A stretch of DNA of 16,556 bases from positions 1 through 16,556 of the forward strand of contig CAITSH010000188.1 of NCBI GenBank assembly GCA_903895005.1, written 5' to 3'. This document shows positions 6,689 to 14,328 of the stretch, piece by piece. Source of the DNA: an uncultured Pseudomonadota bacterium. Its GTDB lineage: Bacteria; Pseudomonadota; Gammaproteobacteria; Burkholderiales; SG8-39. Made by a program: the position numbers and the translations under genes. The notes below the pieces were generated by a model. It did no database searches, had not been told where the DNA came from, and saw only the letters and a list, made by a program, of their open reading frames with translations. Numbering within the stretch: the first letter of the stretch is position 1; every line of letters starts with the position of its first letter.

Positions 6689-8527
6689 ATGAAGGGCGCC
6701 GACGCGCGCGTCGAACCGACCGCGTTGTTGCCTGAACATACCCTAACGATCATGGTGCGGCGCGAGCAGGTCGCGCTGCTCTACCAGCAACTGCCCACCT
6801 CGATCGCCGGCACGCTGGTGGGCATGGCGGTACTTGCGATGGCCATGTGGCCGGTTTCACCGCACCTGCACATCCTGCTGTGGTGCGGCTGGATCCTCGC
6901 CAACCAGTCCTGGCGCGCGGCGCTGTATTTTGGATTTCGAAGCCTGTATGCCGGCCGGGCGGATACCGCCCGCGGTTTGCCTGATGAGGATATCCGGCGC
7001 TGGGGAAACTACTGGGCGATCGGCTCGGGTATTTCGGGCGTGCTCTGGGGCGCAAGCGCGTGGTTGTTTTTTGCCGCCGAGTCGCCACTGCACCAGGCCG
7101 TGCTGACTGTGCTGGTGTTCGGCATCACCGCCGGGGCGGTGCCGCTGATCGCGTCGCACACGCGCTCGTTTTACGTCTTCTTGCTGCCAGCCCTGCTGCC
7201 CTTTGTGCTGCGCAACTTCCGCGAGGACGACCTGCTGCACGGCCTGCTCGGGGTGGTCACCTTTACCGTAATGCTCGCGCTGATATCCTTCGGCCGCAAT
7301 CACAACCGCCTGCTGATCGAATCGCTGCGCAACCGGTTCCAGAACGCTGCCCTGGCAGAGCGTCTGCGCCAGCAGAACGACGATCTGGCGCTTGCGCGCG
7401 AGGCCGCGGCCGCGGCAAGCCGCTCCAAGACGCAGTTCTTTGCCGCGGCAAGCCACGATTTGCGCCAGCCCTTGCACGCGCTCGGTCTGTTTGCCTCGGC
7501 ACTGTCGGCCAAGGTGCGCGAGCCCGAGGCCGTGCACCTTGTGGCCAGTGTTAATGCCTCGGCCCATGCGCTCGAGGAACTGTTCAACGAGATACTCGAC
7601 ATCTCCAAGATTGACGCCGGCGTGGTCCAGCCGGTGTTGACGACGCTGCCCGCCGACCGCGTGCTTGAGCGCCTGCGCATGGACTTCGAGCCCGAAGCCT
7701 TCGAGAAGGGCCTGCGCTTTCGCATGCGTCGGTGTGCCGTTTATGTGCGGACCGACCCGGTGCTGCTCGAACGCATCCTGCGTAATCTTGTCGGCAACGC
7801 GCTGCGCTATACCGAGCAGGGTGGTGTGCTGGTGGGCTGCCGAAGGCGCGGTGACAAGCTGGTGTTCGAAGTACGCGATAGCGGCATCGGCATCGCCGAT
7901 GCGCACCGGCAGAAGGTCTTCGAAGAGTTCTACCAGGTCGGTAACGCGGAACGCAGCAGCAAGCGCGGCCTCGGCCTGGGCCTTTCGATCGTGAGGCGCC
8001 TGAGCGACCTGCTCGGCCACGAAATCGAACTGGCCTCCTGGCCCGGGCGCGGCACGCGTTTCCGGGTGGTGGTGCCGATCGGTCCGCAACCGCTTCCCTC
8101 AGCGGTCTCCGAGAGGCGCGAACTGCGCGGCGACAGCGATATATCCGGCCGATTAATCGTGGTCATCGACGATGAGACGGCCATACTGGAGGGTATGCAG
8201 GTGTTGCTCGGCAGCTGGGGTGCCGAGGTCATTGCTTCGCCCGACGGCGAGGATATCGTTGCGAGGGTGCAAGAGGTCGGGCGCCTGCCCGATCTGATCA
8301 TCGCCGACTACAGGCTGGCCGACAATCGTGTCGGCACTGATGTCATCGCCAGGCTGCACCGGGAACTCGACCCGGCGATACCGGCCATCATGGTCACCGG
8401 CAGCAGTACGCCCGAGCGCAGCGAAGAGTCGGCACGCCGCGGTTACCACCTCATGATCAAGCCCGTGATCCCGGAAAAACTGCGCGCGCTGATCGCCTTC
8501 AAGCTGCGCGAAATACCTCGGCGCTGA
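6689..8527 (+). CDS. Membrane-bound hybrid sensor histidine kinase with C-terminal receiver
   Basis: This is a 612-residue hybrid kinase. Six hydrophobic segments lie roughly at 38-55, 60-82, 107-128, 137-155, 160-176 and 185-203, followed by a short coiled linker (about 208-248). The H-box is FFAAASHDLRQPLHAL with His256. The N-box is ILRNLVGNALRYT with Asn370, then DSGIGI at 397-402 and RGLGLGLSI at 426-433. A receiver domain starts near 488 with acidic cluster VIDDE and phosphoacceptor Asp540 in IIADYRL; the conserved Lys is in MIKP. I chose ATG 6689 because GAGGTGAG lies ten bases upstream; GTG 6665 in the same frame, three bases after the hydrolase stop, is an alternative. The membrane part resembles integral-membrane sensory modules but I cannot name its ligand. 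Being last in the operon, it may sense the product of the radical SAM and hydrolase genes, which is inference. Confidence 0.88.
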   Translation: MKGADARVEPTALLPEHTLTIMVRREQVALLYQQLPTSIAGTLVGMAVLAMAMWPVSPHLHILLWCGWILANQSWRAALYFGFRSLYAGRADTARGLPDEDIRRWGNYWAIGSGISGVLWGASAWLFFAAESPLHQAVLTVLVFGITAGAVPLIASHTRSFYVFLLPALLPFVLRNFREDDLLHGLLGVVTFTVMLALISFGRNHNRLLIESLRNRFQNAALAERLRQQNDDLALAREAAAAASRSKTQFFAAASHDLRQPLHALGLFASALSAKVREPEAVHLVASVNASAHALEELFNEILDISKIDAGVVQPVLTTLPADRVLERLRMDFEPEAFEKGLRFRMRRCAVYVRTDPVLLERILRNLVGNALRYTEQGGVLVGCRRRGDKLVFEVRDSGIGIADAHRQKVFEEFYQVGNAERSSKRGLGLGLSIVRRLSDLLGHEIELASWPGRGTRFRVVVPIGPQPLPSAVSERRELRGDSDISGRLIVVIDDETAILEGMQVLLGSWGAEVIASPDGEDIVARVQEVGRLPDLIIADYRLADNRVGTDVIARLHRELDPAIPAIMVTGSSTPERSEESARRGYHLMIKPVIPEKLRALIAFKLREIPRR

Positions 8528-8555
8528 TACGCGCCGGCGTGCGGGTGTTTCCGGT

Positions 8556-9098
8556 TCAATGGTCCAGGTGATCGATCAGCCGCCCGCTGGTAATGCGAAG
8601 GCGACGGCTCATCAGGCGTGCGATGCGCAGAACCAGCTTGCAGCCCAGCGCCGGATGCTGCACGCAAAGCCGCTGAAACGCGTTGCGTGTCAACAGCAGC
8701 AGGGTCGCGCGCTCGGCGACACTGCAGGTGGCCGAGCGCGGCTCACCGTCGATGAGGGCCATTTCGCCGATCGAGCGGCCCTTGCCGTCAAAGGAGACAA
8801 GGGCCTCGCCGTCGTTGCCGTGCTTTGACGTGCGCACAGTGCCGCCTACCAGCAGGCACAAATAGCCGCCTGGGTCGCCTTCGCGAAACACCACGCAGCC
8901 GGGCTCCGCTTCAAACGCCTGCAGGAACGTGCCAAGCTGCTCGGTTTCTCGCCAGCTGAGGCCCTCAATCAGCTCGATGTTCTCCAGCAGGGCCAACAGC
9001 TCGTGACGAAACGATGCCCCGCTTCCCAGCAGTTTCATCGATGTTGTAGGTGGCGAGGCGTTCGCGGCATTGAAATCGGCGGCGGCAGTGTCAAGCAT
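8556..9098 (-). CDS. Stand-alone cyclic nucleotide-binding domain protein
   Basis: This 180-residue protein is a single cNMP-binding (CAP_ED-type) domain from about 35 to 165. The beta-roll is seen in CVVFREGDPGGYLCLLVGG. The phosphate-binding cassette is GRSIGEMALIDGEPRSATCSV (108-128), with the Gly-Glu pair at 111-112 and Arg121, the residues that hold the cyclic phosphate and ribose in this family. Binding of cAMP or cGMP is therefore plausible. There is no helix-turn-helix after the domain, so it is not a Crp/Fnr transcription factor by itself. It probably works by protein contact. The gene converges on the hybrid kinase with only 28 bases between stop codons and diverges from the HtrA-like gene. 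Met21 (9038) is an alternative start; neither start has a strong Shine-Dalgarno. Confidence 0.85.
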   Translation of the reverse strand: MLDTAAADFNAANASPPTTSMKLLGSGASFRHELLALLENIELIEGLSWRETEQLGTFLQAFEAEPGCVVFREGDPGGYLCLLVGGTVRTSKHGNDGEALVSFDGKGRSIGEMALIDGEPRSATCSVAERATLLLLTRNAFQRLCVQHPALGCKLVLRIARLMSRRLRITSGRLIDHLDH

Positions 9099-9348
9099 GG
9101 GGCGTGTTTTCCGTGTTCGGTAAACCTGGCGGATGGCGCGGCACGGCAGCCGAGCGCGCCTCTACACATGTATCGGCAAATGCAGTCAAATAATGAGGGT
9201 ATCCAGGCGCGCGATGGCGGCGGGCGGCCAATCTGCGTTATTCTCGCAGGCATCCGCAATCGCATCGCCCGCCACCCATGCACCCGATCCGCCTTCACGC
9301 AATATTCACCACTTCGCCCGCCGGCATGGCCGTACGGCACCAAGCCTG

Positions 9349-10323
9349 ATGGCTGCCGGTCGTGACTGGGCGTTTTCGTCCGATATGCAGCCCAAAGCCG
9401 ACGAGCTGGGTTTTGACCTGGATGTCGCGCTCGATGCCATGGTGTTGCTGCGCGTCGAGGTCCCCGAGGACGCCTTTACCGCCGAGGTGCTGGGTACTGA
9501 GCGTGCCGGCTACGGTGTGGTGATCCGCCCCGATGGGTTGGTGCTCACCATCGGCTATCTCATCACCGAGGCCACCACGGTTTGGCTGACCACCCAACGC
9601 GGTCAGGTTGTGCCCGGGCACCCGCTTGCCTACGACCAGGCCACGGGTTTCGGACTGGTGCAGCCGCTGGGTCGCCTCGATGCCACGCCGCTCAAGCGGG
9701 GCTTCTCGGCGAGTTGTGCGCCCGGCGACGAAATGATTCTCGCCGGCCACGGCGGCCGCGCGCACGCCCTGGCCACACGCATCAGCGACAAGCGCGAATT
9801 TGCCGGCGCCTGGGAGTACGTACTCGATGAGGCGATCTTCACCTCGCCGGCGCACCCGCAGTGGGGCGGTACCGCACTGATCGACGAGCACGGCCTGTTG
9901 TGCGGCATCGGCTCATTGTTGCTGCAGGAGGGCACCGGTGGCAAGGCGTCCCAGGGCAACATGGTGGTGCCCATTGACCTCCTCGACCCGATTCTCGACG
10001 AGATGGTCAAATTCGGCCGGCCGCGGCGCCCGCCGCGCCCCTGGCTGGGCTTGTACGCCTCCGAATCAAACGGGCAGCTGGCGGTTACGGGCCTTGCAAC
10101 CGGCGGCCCGGCCGAACGCGATCGCGTGCAAAGCGGCGACCTGCTGATCGAAGTCGCCGGTGAGCGTGTCAAAGGGCAGGCGGATTTTTTCCGCAAGGTC
10201 TGGCGTCTCGGGGCGGCCGGCGTGCAAGTGCCGCTCACGGTGGGCCGCGCCGGCGACGTGCTGCGTTTGTCGGTGCGATCCGGGGATCGTCAGGACTTTC
10301 TCAAAAAGCCCTACCTGCACTAG
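9349..10323 (+). CDS. HtrA/DegP-like S1C protein with PDZ domain, apparently proteolytically inactive
   Basis: This 324-residue protein has the order of an HtrA protease: a trypsin-like double barrel (about 25-215), then a PDZ domain (about 230-315, PWLGLY...LAVTGLATGGPAERDRVQSGDLLIEVAG). Aligned by eye to the HtrA consensus, all three catalytic positions differ. The His of the usual LTNNHVV is Tyr70 in LTIGYLI, the Asp of TDLAVL falls at Gly100 in TGFGLV, and the nucleophile in GNSGGPL falls at Gly173 in QWGGTAL. No signal peptide or membrane anchor is present from ATG 9349. An open frame runs back to 9133, but its translation is non-conserved-looking and lacks a leader. The start at MAAGRDWAF leads straight into the folded part. 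It is probably a cytoplasmic pseudoprotease that binds peptides or C-termini; that role is inference. It diverges from the cNMP-binding gene. Confidence 0.8.
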   Translation: MAAGRDWAFSSDMQPKADELGFDLDVALDAMVLLRVEVPEDAFTAEVLGTERAGYGVVIRPDGLVLTIGYLITEATTVWLTTQRGQVVPGHPLAYDQATGFGLVQPLGRLDATPLKRGFSASCAPGDEMILAGHGGRAHALATRISDKREFAGAWEYVLDEAIFTSPAHPQWGGTALIDEHGLLCGIGSLLLQEGTGGKASQGNMVVPIDLLDPILDEMVKFGRPRRPPRPWLGLYASESNGQLAVTGLATGGPAERDRVQSGDLLIEVAGERVKGQADFFRKVWRLGAAGVQVPLTVGRAGDVLRLSVRSGDRQDFLKKPYLH

Positions 10324-10370
10324 CCAGGACGGGAAGAGCGGCAGCGCCTTTGCGCGCCCGATATGTGCGG

Positions 10371-11561
10371 CTAGTTTCTGCGCCAGCCGCGTGACTGTGC
10401 CAGCAGCGCCAGGATCGGCGCACAGATGATGATGCCGCACACCGCCAGCCAGCCCGATTGCGCCAGCGCCATGCTGGCTACAAAGGCCCCCACTGCGTTG
10501 CCCCCCCACACTGCTGCCGAAAAAATCGTGTTTGAGCGGCTGCGTGCATCGGGCGCGATGGTGTTGATCAGGGTCTGATTGGCGACCATGGTGGCGCGCA
10601 GGCCGCAGTCGAGCAATATCGCGCCAATCACCGCGGCGGCGACCCAGGTGGTTGCAAAGGCAAAGCTGAGGTAGGCGGCGATGACAAGGCAGATGCCGGT
10701 GGTGACCACCGGCGTCACGCCGCGCCTGTCCATCCAGCGCCCGGCCGGCCGCGCGATCAGGATGCCGGCGGCACCCGGGAGGCCCATCAGCCCGGCCTGT
10801 GCGGGACCGAACTGGTGATAGAGCAGAAGCATCGTTGCGATGGTCGCCCAAAACGCCCCGTAGGTCATGCCCAGCAGCGACTGGATGACGACGACGCGCC
10901 GCAGTGCCGCGTGTTCGCGCAGCATCGCGATGATGGAGCGCAGCAGCGCAAAATAACTCAGCTGGGTGCTTGGCGGCGAACTTGGCAGGTTGCGATAGAG
11001 CACGGGGAGCAGTGCGAGGAGCATTGCGGCACTGATCACATACATCCAGCGCCAACCCAACGATGCCGCGACGATGCCGCCTGCAACACGGGCAAACAGA
11101 ATCCCGGTAAATAGGCCTGTCATCAGGGTGCCCACCGTGCGCCCGCGTTCGCTTACGCGGGTCATCTCGGCGACCATCGGAATGACGTTCTGGCTCGAGG
11201 AAGAGCAGCCGATGCCGGTGAAAAAAGCCGCGCCTGCGAGCACGGCCAGGCTTGGCGCCCCGGCCATGGCGAGCAGCGCAACGATGGTCAGCACAAACTG
11301 CGCGAGGAACAGTGTGCGCTTGTCAAAGCGGTCCCCGAGCGGCACCAGGAAGATTGTCCCGGTAAGAAAACCGGCGAACGAAAGCGTCGCCACCCAGCCG
11401 GTCGCCGCCGCGTCTGCACCGAACTCTGCGCCGATGCTGGTGAGCATGGGCGTCTGGAAGTGGATGGTTCCGGAGCAGGCGAACATCGTCAGCGCCAGAA
11501 TCGCCATGAGGCGCGGCGTCAGTACGGCGGGGGTGGGGCGCGGGATGGAGCCGGGTGGCAT
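10371..11561 (-). CDS. Major facilitator superfamily transporter (drug/metabolite efflux type)
   Basis: This is a 396-residue, very hydrophobic protein with about twelve predicted TM helices. The MFS motif A between TM2 and TM3 is clear: VPLGDRFDKRTLF (73-85), with Gly76, Asp77, Arg78 and Lys81/Arg82. A second, weaker copy in the C-terminal half reads ARPAGRWMDRRG, as expected from the two-fold repeat of the fold. Length and motif pattern fit proton-coupled exporters of the YnfM/Bcr kind, but the substrate is unknown. The start at 11561 precedes the first helix by about 18 residues. It is divergent from the AmmeMemo gene and convergent with the HtrA-like gene, so it is transcribed alone. A weak TACAAT box on its strand (11597-11602) would give a leader of about 30 bases; I see no matching -35. 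Confidence 0.88.
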   Translation of the reverse strand: MPPGSIPRPTPAVLTPRLMAILALTMFACSGTIHFQTPMLTSIGAEFGADAAATGWVATLSFAGFLTGTIFLVPLGDRFDKRTLFLAQFVLTIVALLAMAGAPSLAVLAGAAFFTGIGCSSSSQNVIPMVAEMTRVSERGRTVGTLMTGLFTGILFARVAGGIVAASLGWRWMYVISAAMLLALLPVLYRNLPSSPPSTQLSYFALLRSIIAMLREHAALRRVVVIQSLLGMTYGAFWATIATMLLLYHQFGPAQAGLMGLPGAAGILIARPAGRWMDRRGVTPVVTTGICLVIAAYLSFAFATTWVAAAVIGAILLDCGLRATMVANQTLINTIAPDARSRSNTIFSAAVWGGNAVGAFVASMALAQSGWLAVCGIIICAPILALLAQSRGWRRN

Positions 11562-11705
11562 GGGAGAATGCGGCGTGCTTTTTCGATTAAGACGCTATTG
11601 TAGAGGTTAAACAATGGCCCGCTGCGCAGCCGGAAAAATTGTTTGTGTACTGTCTAATTTGTACGTCCCCGATGCGGCGCTGCCTTGCGGTGGAGTTGGC
11701 CTAGA

Positions 11706-13115
11706 ATGGGAAAACCGTCGCTGCGCCATGCCATGAGCACACTCGCCACCGCCACATCCACCACCGTACGCCCTGCCGCCGTCGCCGGCTTGTTTTATCC
11801 GGCCGATCGCGGCGAGCTTGCGCGCGAAGTCGATGAATTCATGGATCACACGCCGGCGGTCTTGCCCGCGCCGGGCTGGCCCAAGGCCTTGATCGTGCCG
11901 CACGCCGGCTTCAAGTATTCGGGGGCAAGCGCGGCGCACGGCTATGCGCTGCTGGCAGCCGCGCGTGGGACGGTGCGCCGTGTCGTGCTGCTTGGTCCGG
12001 CGCATCGCGTCGCGGTACGCGGCCTCGCGCTTCCGGCTGCCGCGGCCTTTGATACGCCGCTCGGGCGCGTTGCCGTGGATGCAGCGGCGGTGCGCATGCT
12101 CAAGGACGCAGCCCTGCCTTTCGTTGTTGAATCGGCCGAAGTGCACCGCCAGGAACACGCGCTTGAAGTGCAATTGCCCTTCATCCAGCAGGCGTTGGGT
12201 GATGTCGGGCTGGTGCCGCTGGTGGTGGGCGATGCCACGGCCGCCGAGGTCGCCGCGGTGCTCGAACTGCTGTGGGGCGGAGACGAGACGCTTATTATCA
12301 TCAGCTCGGACTTGTCGCATTACCACGCTTACGATGAGGCAAGGCGCATCGACGCCGCCACGGTTCAGGCCATACTGGCCACCACGCCCGTGAACCACCA
12401 GCAGGCCTGCGGAGCCACGCCGATCGCCGGGCTCATGCTGGCGGCCCGCGCCCGTGGCATCGCGCCGGTGTTGCTCGATGCGCGCAATTCAGGCGATGCC
12501 GCCGGCGGGAAGGCGAGGGTGGTCGGCTACGCGGCGTTCGCCCTATATGAGCAGGTGCCGCAGTTCACGCCGGAGCAGGGCCGCACCCTGCTTGGCCTCG
12601 TTCGTGCCAGTATCGCGGCTGCGTTCAACAACGTGGGTATGCCCTTGGGTGAAAGTGCCTGGCTGCGCCGGCGGCAGGCGAGTTTTGTGACGCTCACGCG
12701 CGAGGGCGCGCTGCGTGGTTGCATTGGGTCGCTGCAGCCGCACCGTTCGCTGTTTGACGACGTGGCCGCCAATGCGCGCGCCGCGGCCTTTTCTGATCCG
12801 CGTTTTCCGAAACTGACGGCTGACGAATTTGCCCATGTCGATGTCGAGGTCTCGCTGCTGGCGGTGCCGCGCCGCCTGGTGTTTGCCGACCACGCGGAAC
12901 TCATCGAGCAACTCGTGCCCGGCGAGGATGGCATCGTGCTCGATTGCGACGGGCGGCGTTCCACCTTCCTGCCCCAGGTGTGGGGCAGCATCCCCGATCC
13001 CGAGCAGTTCATCGCCCAGCTCAAGGCCAAGGCCGGTCTGGCCGCAGTGGCCAGTGCGCGTTGCAAGGTCTGGCGCTATCGCGCCGCAAAGTGGCGTGAA
13101 GCCGACTTTCGCTGA
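11706..13115 (+). CDS. Fused AmmeMemoRadiSam proteins B and A (Memo domain + AMMECR1 domain)
   Basis: One polypeptide carries both non-radical components of the AmmeMemoRadiSam system. Numbering from Met 11733, residues 12-275 are the Memo domain: VRPAAVAGLFYPAD, then VPHAGF (His57), GPAHR (His91), ISSDLSHYH (His196/His198) and ACGATPI (Cys226). His57, His91 and Cys226 correspond to the metal-site residues described for human MEMO1. Residues ~280-460 are the AMMECR1 domain with its hallmark LRGCIGSLQP (327-336), followed by SDPRFP and the WGSIPDP segment. ATG 11706 has GGTGGAG ten bases upstream and gives 469 residues. ATG 11733 (460 residues) starts nearer the conserved part and is possible. 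The radical SAM partner starts 56 bases downstream. The reaction of this trio is not established; metal-dependent chemistry on a shared, unknown substrate is inference. Confidence 0.92.
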   Translation: MGKPSLRHAMSTLATATSTTVRPAAVAGLFYPADRGELAREVDEFMDHTPAVLPAPGWPKALIVPHAGFKYSGASAAHGYALLAAARGTVRRVVLLGPAHRVAVRGLALPAAAAFDTPLGRVAVDAAAVRMLKDAALPFVVESAEVHRQEHALEVQLPFIQQALGDVGLVPLVVGDATAAEVAAVLELLWGGDETLIIISSDLSHYHAYDEARRIDAATVQAILATTPVNHQQACGATPIAGLMLAARARGIAPVLLDARNSGDAAGGKARVVGYAAFALYEQVPQFTPEQGRTLLGLVRASIAAAFNNVGMPLGESAWLRRRQASFVTLTREGALRGCIGSLQPHRSLFDDVAANARAAAFSDPRFPKLTADEFAHVDVEVSLLAVPRRLVFADHAELIEQLVPGEDGIVLDCDGRRSTFLPQVWGSIPDPEQFIAQLKAKAGLAAVASARCKVWRYRAAKWREADFR

Positions 13116-13171
13116 CTTACGATTACGATTGTGCACGCACTGATGGGCAACCACCGCATGGGTGAGCGCTG

Positions 13172-14260
13172 ATGCCCAACTACGAAGCGCGCTGGTGGAG
13201 CCGGCTCGATGACGGGCGCATCCAGTGTGACCTGTGCCCCCGTGAATGCCGCCTGCACGAAGGCCAGCGCGGCGCGTGCTTCGTGCGCGCGCGCGAGGGT
13301 GATCGCATGGTACTCACCACCTATGGCCGCTCATCCGGGTTTTGCGTAGACCCGATAGAAAAAAAGCCGCTCAACCATTTTTATCCCGGCAGTTCTGTCC
13401 TGTCGTTCGGCACCGCCGGCTGTAACCTCGCCTGCAAGTTCTGCCAGAACTGGGACATTTCCAAATCACGCGAAATGGACACCCTGATGGACGAGGCCTC
13501 GCCCGTGACCATTGCACGCGCTGCGCGTGAACTGGGTGCAAGGAGCGTTGCGTTCACCTACAACGACCCGGTGGTGTTCGCCGAATACGCCATGGACGTG
13601 GCAGACGCTTGCCGCGACGTGGGCGTGCAGACCGTTGCGGTCACCGCCGGCTACATCTCGCCCGAACCGCGGCGGGCGTTCTACGCAAAAATGGATGCCG
13701 CCAACGTCGATCTCAAGGCTTTCACCGAGGAGTTTTACTGGCGCGAGACCGGCTCGCACCTTGCCCCGGTGCTCGACACGCTCGTGTACCTGAAGTACGA
13801 GACGGCAGTGTGGTTCGAGATCACCACACTACTGATACCCGGACGCAATGACAGCGATGCCGAACTCACGGCCTTGTCGGCCTGGGTGGCGAAAGAACTC
13901 GGCCCGGACGTGCCGCTGCATTTCACCGCCTTTCATCCGGACTGGAAGATGCGCGACGTCACCGCCACGCCGCCGGCGACGCTCACGCGTGCGCGCCGCA
14001 TCGCGCTCGATCACGGCCTGCATTACGTCTACACCGGCAACGTGCACGACAGCGAGGGTGGCAGCACCCATTGCCCGCATTGCGGCAACGCGGTCATCGC
14101 GCGCGACTGGTACAACATCCTCAATTACCGGGTGTCCGAGTCCGGGCGATGTCGCGAATGCGGCGGTGCCATTGCCGGGCGCTTTGGTGTGTTTGGCGAC
14201 CAGCACGGCAAGGCATTCGGCGCAAAGCGTACCCCGGTGCGGCTGGCGGCGCATCGCTGA
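13172..14260 (+). CDS. amrS: AmmeMemoRadiSam system radical SAM enzyme
   Basis: This is a 362-residue radical SAM protein of the pyruvate formate-lyase-activating-enzyme-like branch. An N-terminal cysteine cluster (C19, C22, C26 and C36 in CDLCPRECRL...GAC) precedes the radical SAM motif CNLACKFC with ligands Cys84, Cys88 and Cys91. The SAM-binding barrel continues through FTYNDPVVF (128-136), VDLKAFTEEFY (179-189) and LLIPGRND (220-227). The C-terminus has paired CPHC (301-304) and CREC (327-330) knuckles, which look able to hold Zn or a further metal centre. These features and the position right after the Memo-AMMECR1 fusion identify it as the third component. GGGTGAG five to six bases before ATG 13172 supports the start. 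Same-strand order and a 56-base gap imply one transcript. Its substrate is not established. Confidence 0.93.
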   Translation: MPNYEARWWSRLDDGRIQCDLCPRECRLHEGQRGACFVRAREGDRMVLTTYGRSSGFCVDPIEKKPLNHFYPGSSVLSFGTAGCNLACKFCQNWDISKSREMDTLMDEASPVTIARAARELGARSVAFTYNDPVVFAEYAMDVADACRDVGVQTVAVTAGYISPEPRRAFYAKMDAANVDLKAFTEEFYWRETGSHLAPVLDTLVYLKYETAVWFEITTLLIPGRNDSDAELTALSAWVAKELGPDVPLHFTAFHPDWKMRDVTATPPATLTRARRIALDHGLHYVYTGNVHDSEGGSTHCPHCGNAVIARDWYNILNYRVSESGRCRECGGAIAGRFGVFGDQHGKAFGAKRTPVRLAAHR

Positions 14261-14280
14261 AGCTAAAGGTATGCCGTTGG

Positions 14281-14313
14281 CTGGAAAGCCCCGCCAGGCA
14301 AGGGTTTTCAGGC
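14281..14313. repeat. Dispersed 33-bp imperfect inverted repeat, copy 1
   Basis: This copy starts CTGGAAAGCC and ends GGGTTTTCAGGC. It matches the copy at 15607-15639 at 27 of 33 positions and the copy at 15405-15437 at 25 of 33, without gaps. The ends are partly complementary (CTGGAAA against TTTTCAG), so it can fold. It lies between the convergent radical SAM and prenyltransferase stop codons. Confidence 0.5.
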
Positions 14314-14328
14314 TGTGCGCCTGTGTTA

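Noticed and set aside
6857..8089. 410-codon minus-strand open frame
   Set aside because: It is the antisense shadow of the hybrid kinase, with His/Gln/Arg-rich translation and no domain motifs.
9133..9348. Upstream 72-codon extension of the HtrA-like protein as a signal peptide
   Set aside because: The extension has no continuous hydrophobic core and its composition looks non-coding; the conserved-looking part begins at 9349.
10324..10370. Bidirectional terminator between the HtrA-like and MFS genes
   Set aside because: No stem of useful length followed by a T-run on either strand could be found in the 47 bases.
11649..11664. GTAC-N8-to-10-GTAC element before the Memo fusion gene as an operator
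   Set aside because: Only four-base arms that are each self-palindromic; too little information to separate from chance.
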